The translations under genes and the position numbers were made by a program. A DNA stretch of 64,000 nucleotides from Quillaja saponaria (lineage: Eukaryota > Streptophyta > Magnoliopsida > Fabales > Quillajaceae): the NCBI GenBank assembly GCA_029379385.1, contig CM055611.1, positions 21,460,062-21,524,061 on the forward strand, read 5' to 3'. Of this stretch, positions 62,261 through 64,000 are shown piece after piece (the first letter of the stretch is position 1; each line of letters begins with the position of its first letter). The notes under the pieces were generated by a model, which worked only from the letters and a program-made list of their open reading frames with translations, was not told the DNA's origin and did not search any database.

Positions 62261-63110
62261 TCTGAAAAAAAGAAGCAATTCTGAAGCTTAATACTTAGGA
62301 GCGTGGTTTGCACAAAAAAGTAGGTGTTCTCAAGCTGAAAATACTTCACAATTTTCCTGTTATGTTTTGTGGGCCTCAAGTAAGAAAGTGAGAGGGGCAA
62401 ATTCGTAATATTGTCTAACAATATCAAATCAACAATTCCTAGTAGAAGAAGGACCCAAAATAAAAAATAAATAAATAATTAAATATTGGGTTATTGATAG
62501 GTGAATTATACAAAATTGTAAGGTGCATTATAATTGGATTAAAAGACAGAAAATGTAATAATATTGTTTTACTTTTTCATTACATATAAATTTGTGTGAA
62601 TGCACATGACACTACTATTTTATTATTTATTTACAATTATGAATGTGTAACTGTTAATTTCAATAATAATATGTTTCTCGGGTTAATAAAAATAAATATT
62701 GTGTGATAATTTTTATTGACTTCTACTATTTTTGTACTAAAAAAATTTGATAATTCATAATAAATGCATAAATTTCAATCCAAAATTATGTTATTGTTTG
62801 TTTATTATAAATCACATGATGAGAAATTATAAAATAAAATGATAAACAATTCTTTATAGTCATAATTGAAAATGTAGTTGGAAAAACTATAGAGAAAAAA
62901 AAAAACAATTCTATTCAAGCTTAATACTTGGGAGCGTGGTTTGCACGCAAAAGTAGGTGTTCTCAAGCTGAAAATACTTCGCAATCTTGCTGGTATGTTT
63001 TGTTGGCCACAAGTAGTAAGTGAGAGGGGCAAATTCGTAATATTCTCTTACAATGTCAAATCAACAATTACTAGATAAAAAGGACCCAAAGTAAAAAATA
63101 GGAAATATTG
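61710..63110. repeat. tandem duplication of a ~0.6-0.8-kb unit
   Basis: Unit 1 (61710-62521) and unit 2 (62522 to about 63110) share, in the same order, GAGAATGCACATAACACTA / GTGAATGCACATGACACTA, GATAAATGCATAAATTT-like blocks, AGCTTAATACTT.GGAGCGTGG, GTAGGTGTTCTCAAGCTGAA and GTGAGAGGGGCAAATTCGTA. Unit 1 is longer because it holds an AT microsatellite (62218-62260) and adjoining sequence absent from unit 2. Divergence is perhaps 15-20 percent by eye. Confidence 0.8.
62218..62260. repeat. (AT)n microsatellite
   Basis: A long AT-dinucleotide run with one G interruption, inside the first unit of the tandem duplication. Confidence 0.9.
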
Positions 63111-64000
63111 TGCCTTATTGTACACGTGTCACTCTGTTTTGCTTGCCACGATAAGACAAAGTAAGTGGGTGTGAAGAGAAAATCCCGTTACTTTCACCCA
63201 AGATAACGGAGTAAAGTAAATCCCCGTTTCAATAAGCCGCCTCGTAGCGCCTTAGTTGTTCGGCGCGACATCAATGACGTGATGTGATGGCATCATTACA
63301 CAAAATAAATGCCCGCCGCCGTGATTAGACGGTTGCAATTTGCTTTCCGTCGAAGAGGTTCTGTAAGGTTCTCGTATATACATGAGGACTCTAACCTTAT
63401 TGAATTTACTTTAAATTTGATTAAAATATAATAAATTATGTAAAATTGATTTTTTAAATAAACAATTAATATATCAAATTCACTGAAATTATAATTAATT
63501 AAGCTAACTAATACTATAAACTTCTATTTATAAATTCTTAATAAATTTCTAAACCACTTTTTATAATGTACATAAATATTTTCTGTATTTACAAAATAAT
63601 TATATTTTATTTAAAAATAATCTTGTCACCTTATATTATAATTATTTATAGATGAAGTTATTCAATATAAAAGGTGACACTCTTGTAAGTTTTATAAAAT
63701 AAGAAGAAAAAATTCATAAAATGTAATGTAATCTAATAAGGTACATATTTTAAAATATGATAATTATTCACAAATAAATAAAATTCATATTATGTTAATT
63801 AGATATAAATATATCTAAATAATTTATTTAAAAATACAATAATTAACTAAGATATCACCGAAACAATGAAAGAATAATTATCTAACAAGGCACATATGTT
63901 AAAGTCATGGAATTAATTTTTGTAATTATAATTATGTCGTCAATGAAAGGGTCAGATAAATATGTTAGAATTATAATGTGAGAAAGGAGAATACTTGCCA
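63111..64000. other. promoter-like GC-richer block then AT-rich DNA
   Basis: 63111-63375 is GC-richer than its surroundings and holds a G-box CACGTG (63123-63128), TGACGTGATG (near 63275) and GCCGCC (near 63315). It could be a promoter or leader, but no coding frame follows before the AT-rich end of the window. Confidence 0.35.

Noticed and set aside
1..64000. CRISPR arrays, bacterial operons or rRNA genes
   Set aside because: None seen; repeats present are microsatellites, short tandem repeats and eukaryotic transposons.

Overview
The window is nuclear DNA of a flowering plant. It is AT-rich and full of introns, LTR retrotransposons, LINE tails, MITEs and AT microsatellites, with a few widely spaced genes. 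A TIR-NBS-LRR gene family is present, which points to a eudicot; the TNL sequence style resembles that of woody rosids such as Citrus, but the species cannot be fixed from the sequence alone.

Layout. 384-3816 (-): a TNL disease-resistance pseudogene with several frameshifts and a stop just after the P-loop. 4110-4877: a foldback/MITE element with ~165-bp inverted arms. About 7630-12345 (-): a decayed Copia retrotransposon. 15919-15991 (+): a tRNA-Gln(CUG)-like gene with one extra acceptor-stem base. 16221-20043 (+): a four-exon gene joining a KELP/PC4 transcriptional coactivator to a Copia-type gag (UBN2) domain and a CCHC zinc knuckle; its first intron holds an antisense RTE LINE fragment. 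21331-25983 (-): a six-exon DMS3-like gene (RNA-directed DNA methylation) whose last exon appears frameshifted. 28550-30364 (-): a single-exon bHLH transcription factor of the JAM/bHLH13 type. 41047-41670 (+): a single-exon DREB-type AP2/ERF factor preceded directly by a start-stop uORF. 48453-53030 (+): a CAS/exportin-2 pseudogene split by a 3.3-kb LTR-type insertion (49654-52991) with a 5-bp target-site duplication. The rest is intergenic DNA with small elements, including a TRIM-like element whose LTR is interrupted by a MITE (about 44530-46075), and a tandemly duplicated ~0.8-kb unit at 61710-63110.

The intact-looking genes are regulatory: a jasmonate-type bHLH, an ERF factor, a transcriptional coactivator fused to a retroelement gag, and a silencing factor. 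Nothing shows that they act in one pathway. The most unusual item is the coactivator-gag fusion gene, which looks like domestication of a retrotransposon capsid module. Coordinates of exons come from splice sites and phase checked by eye; transcript data were not available.
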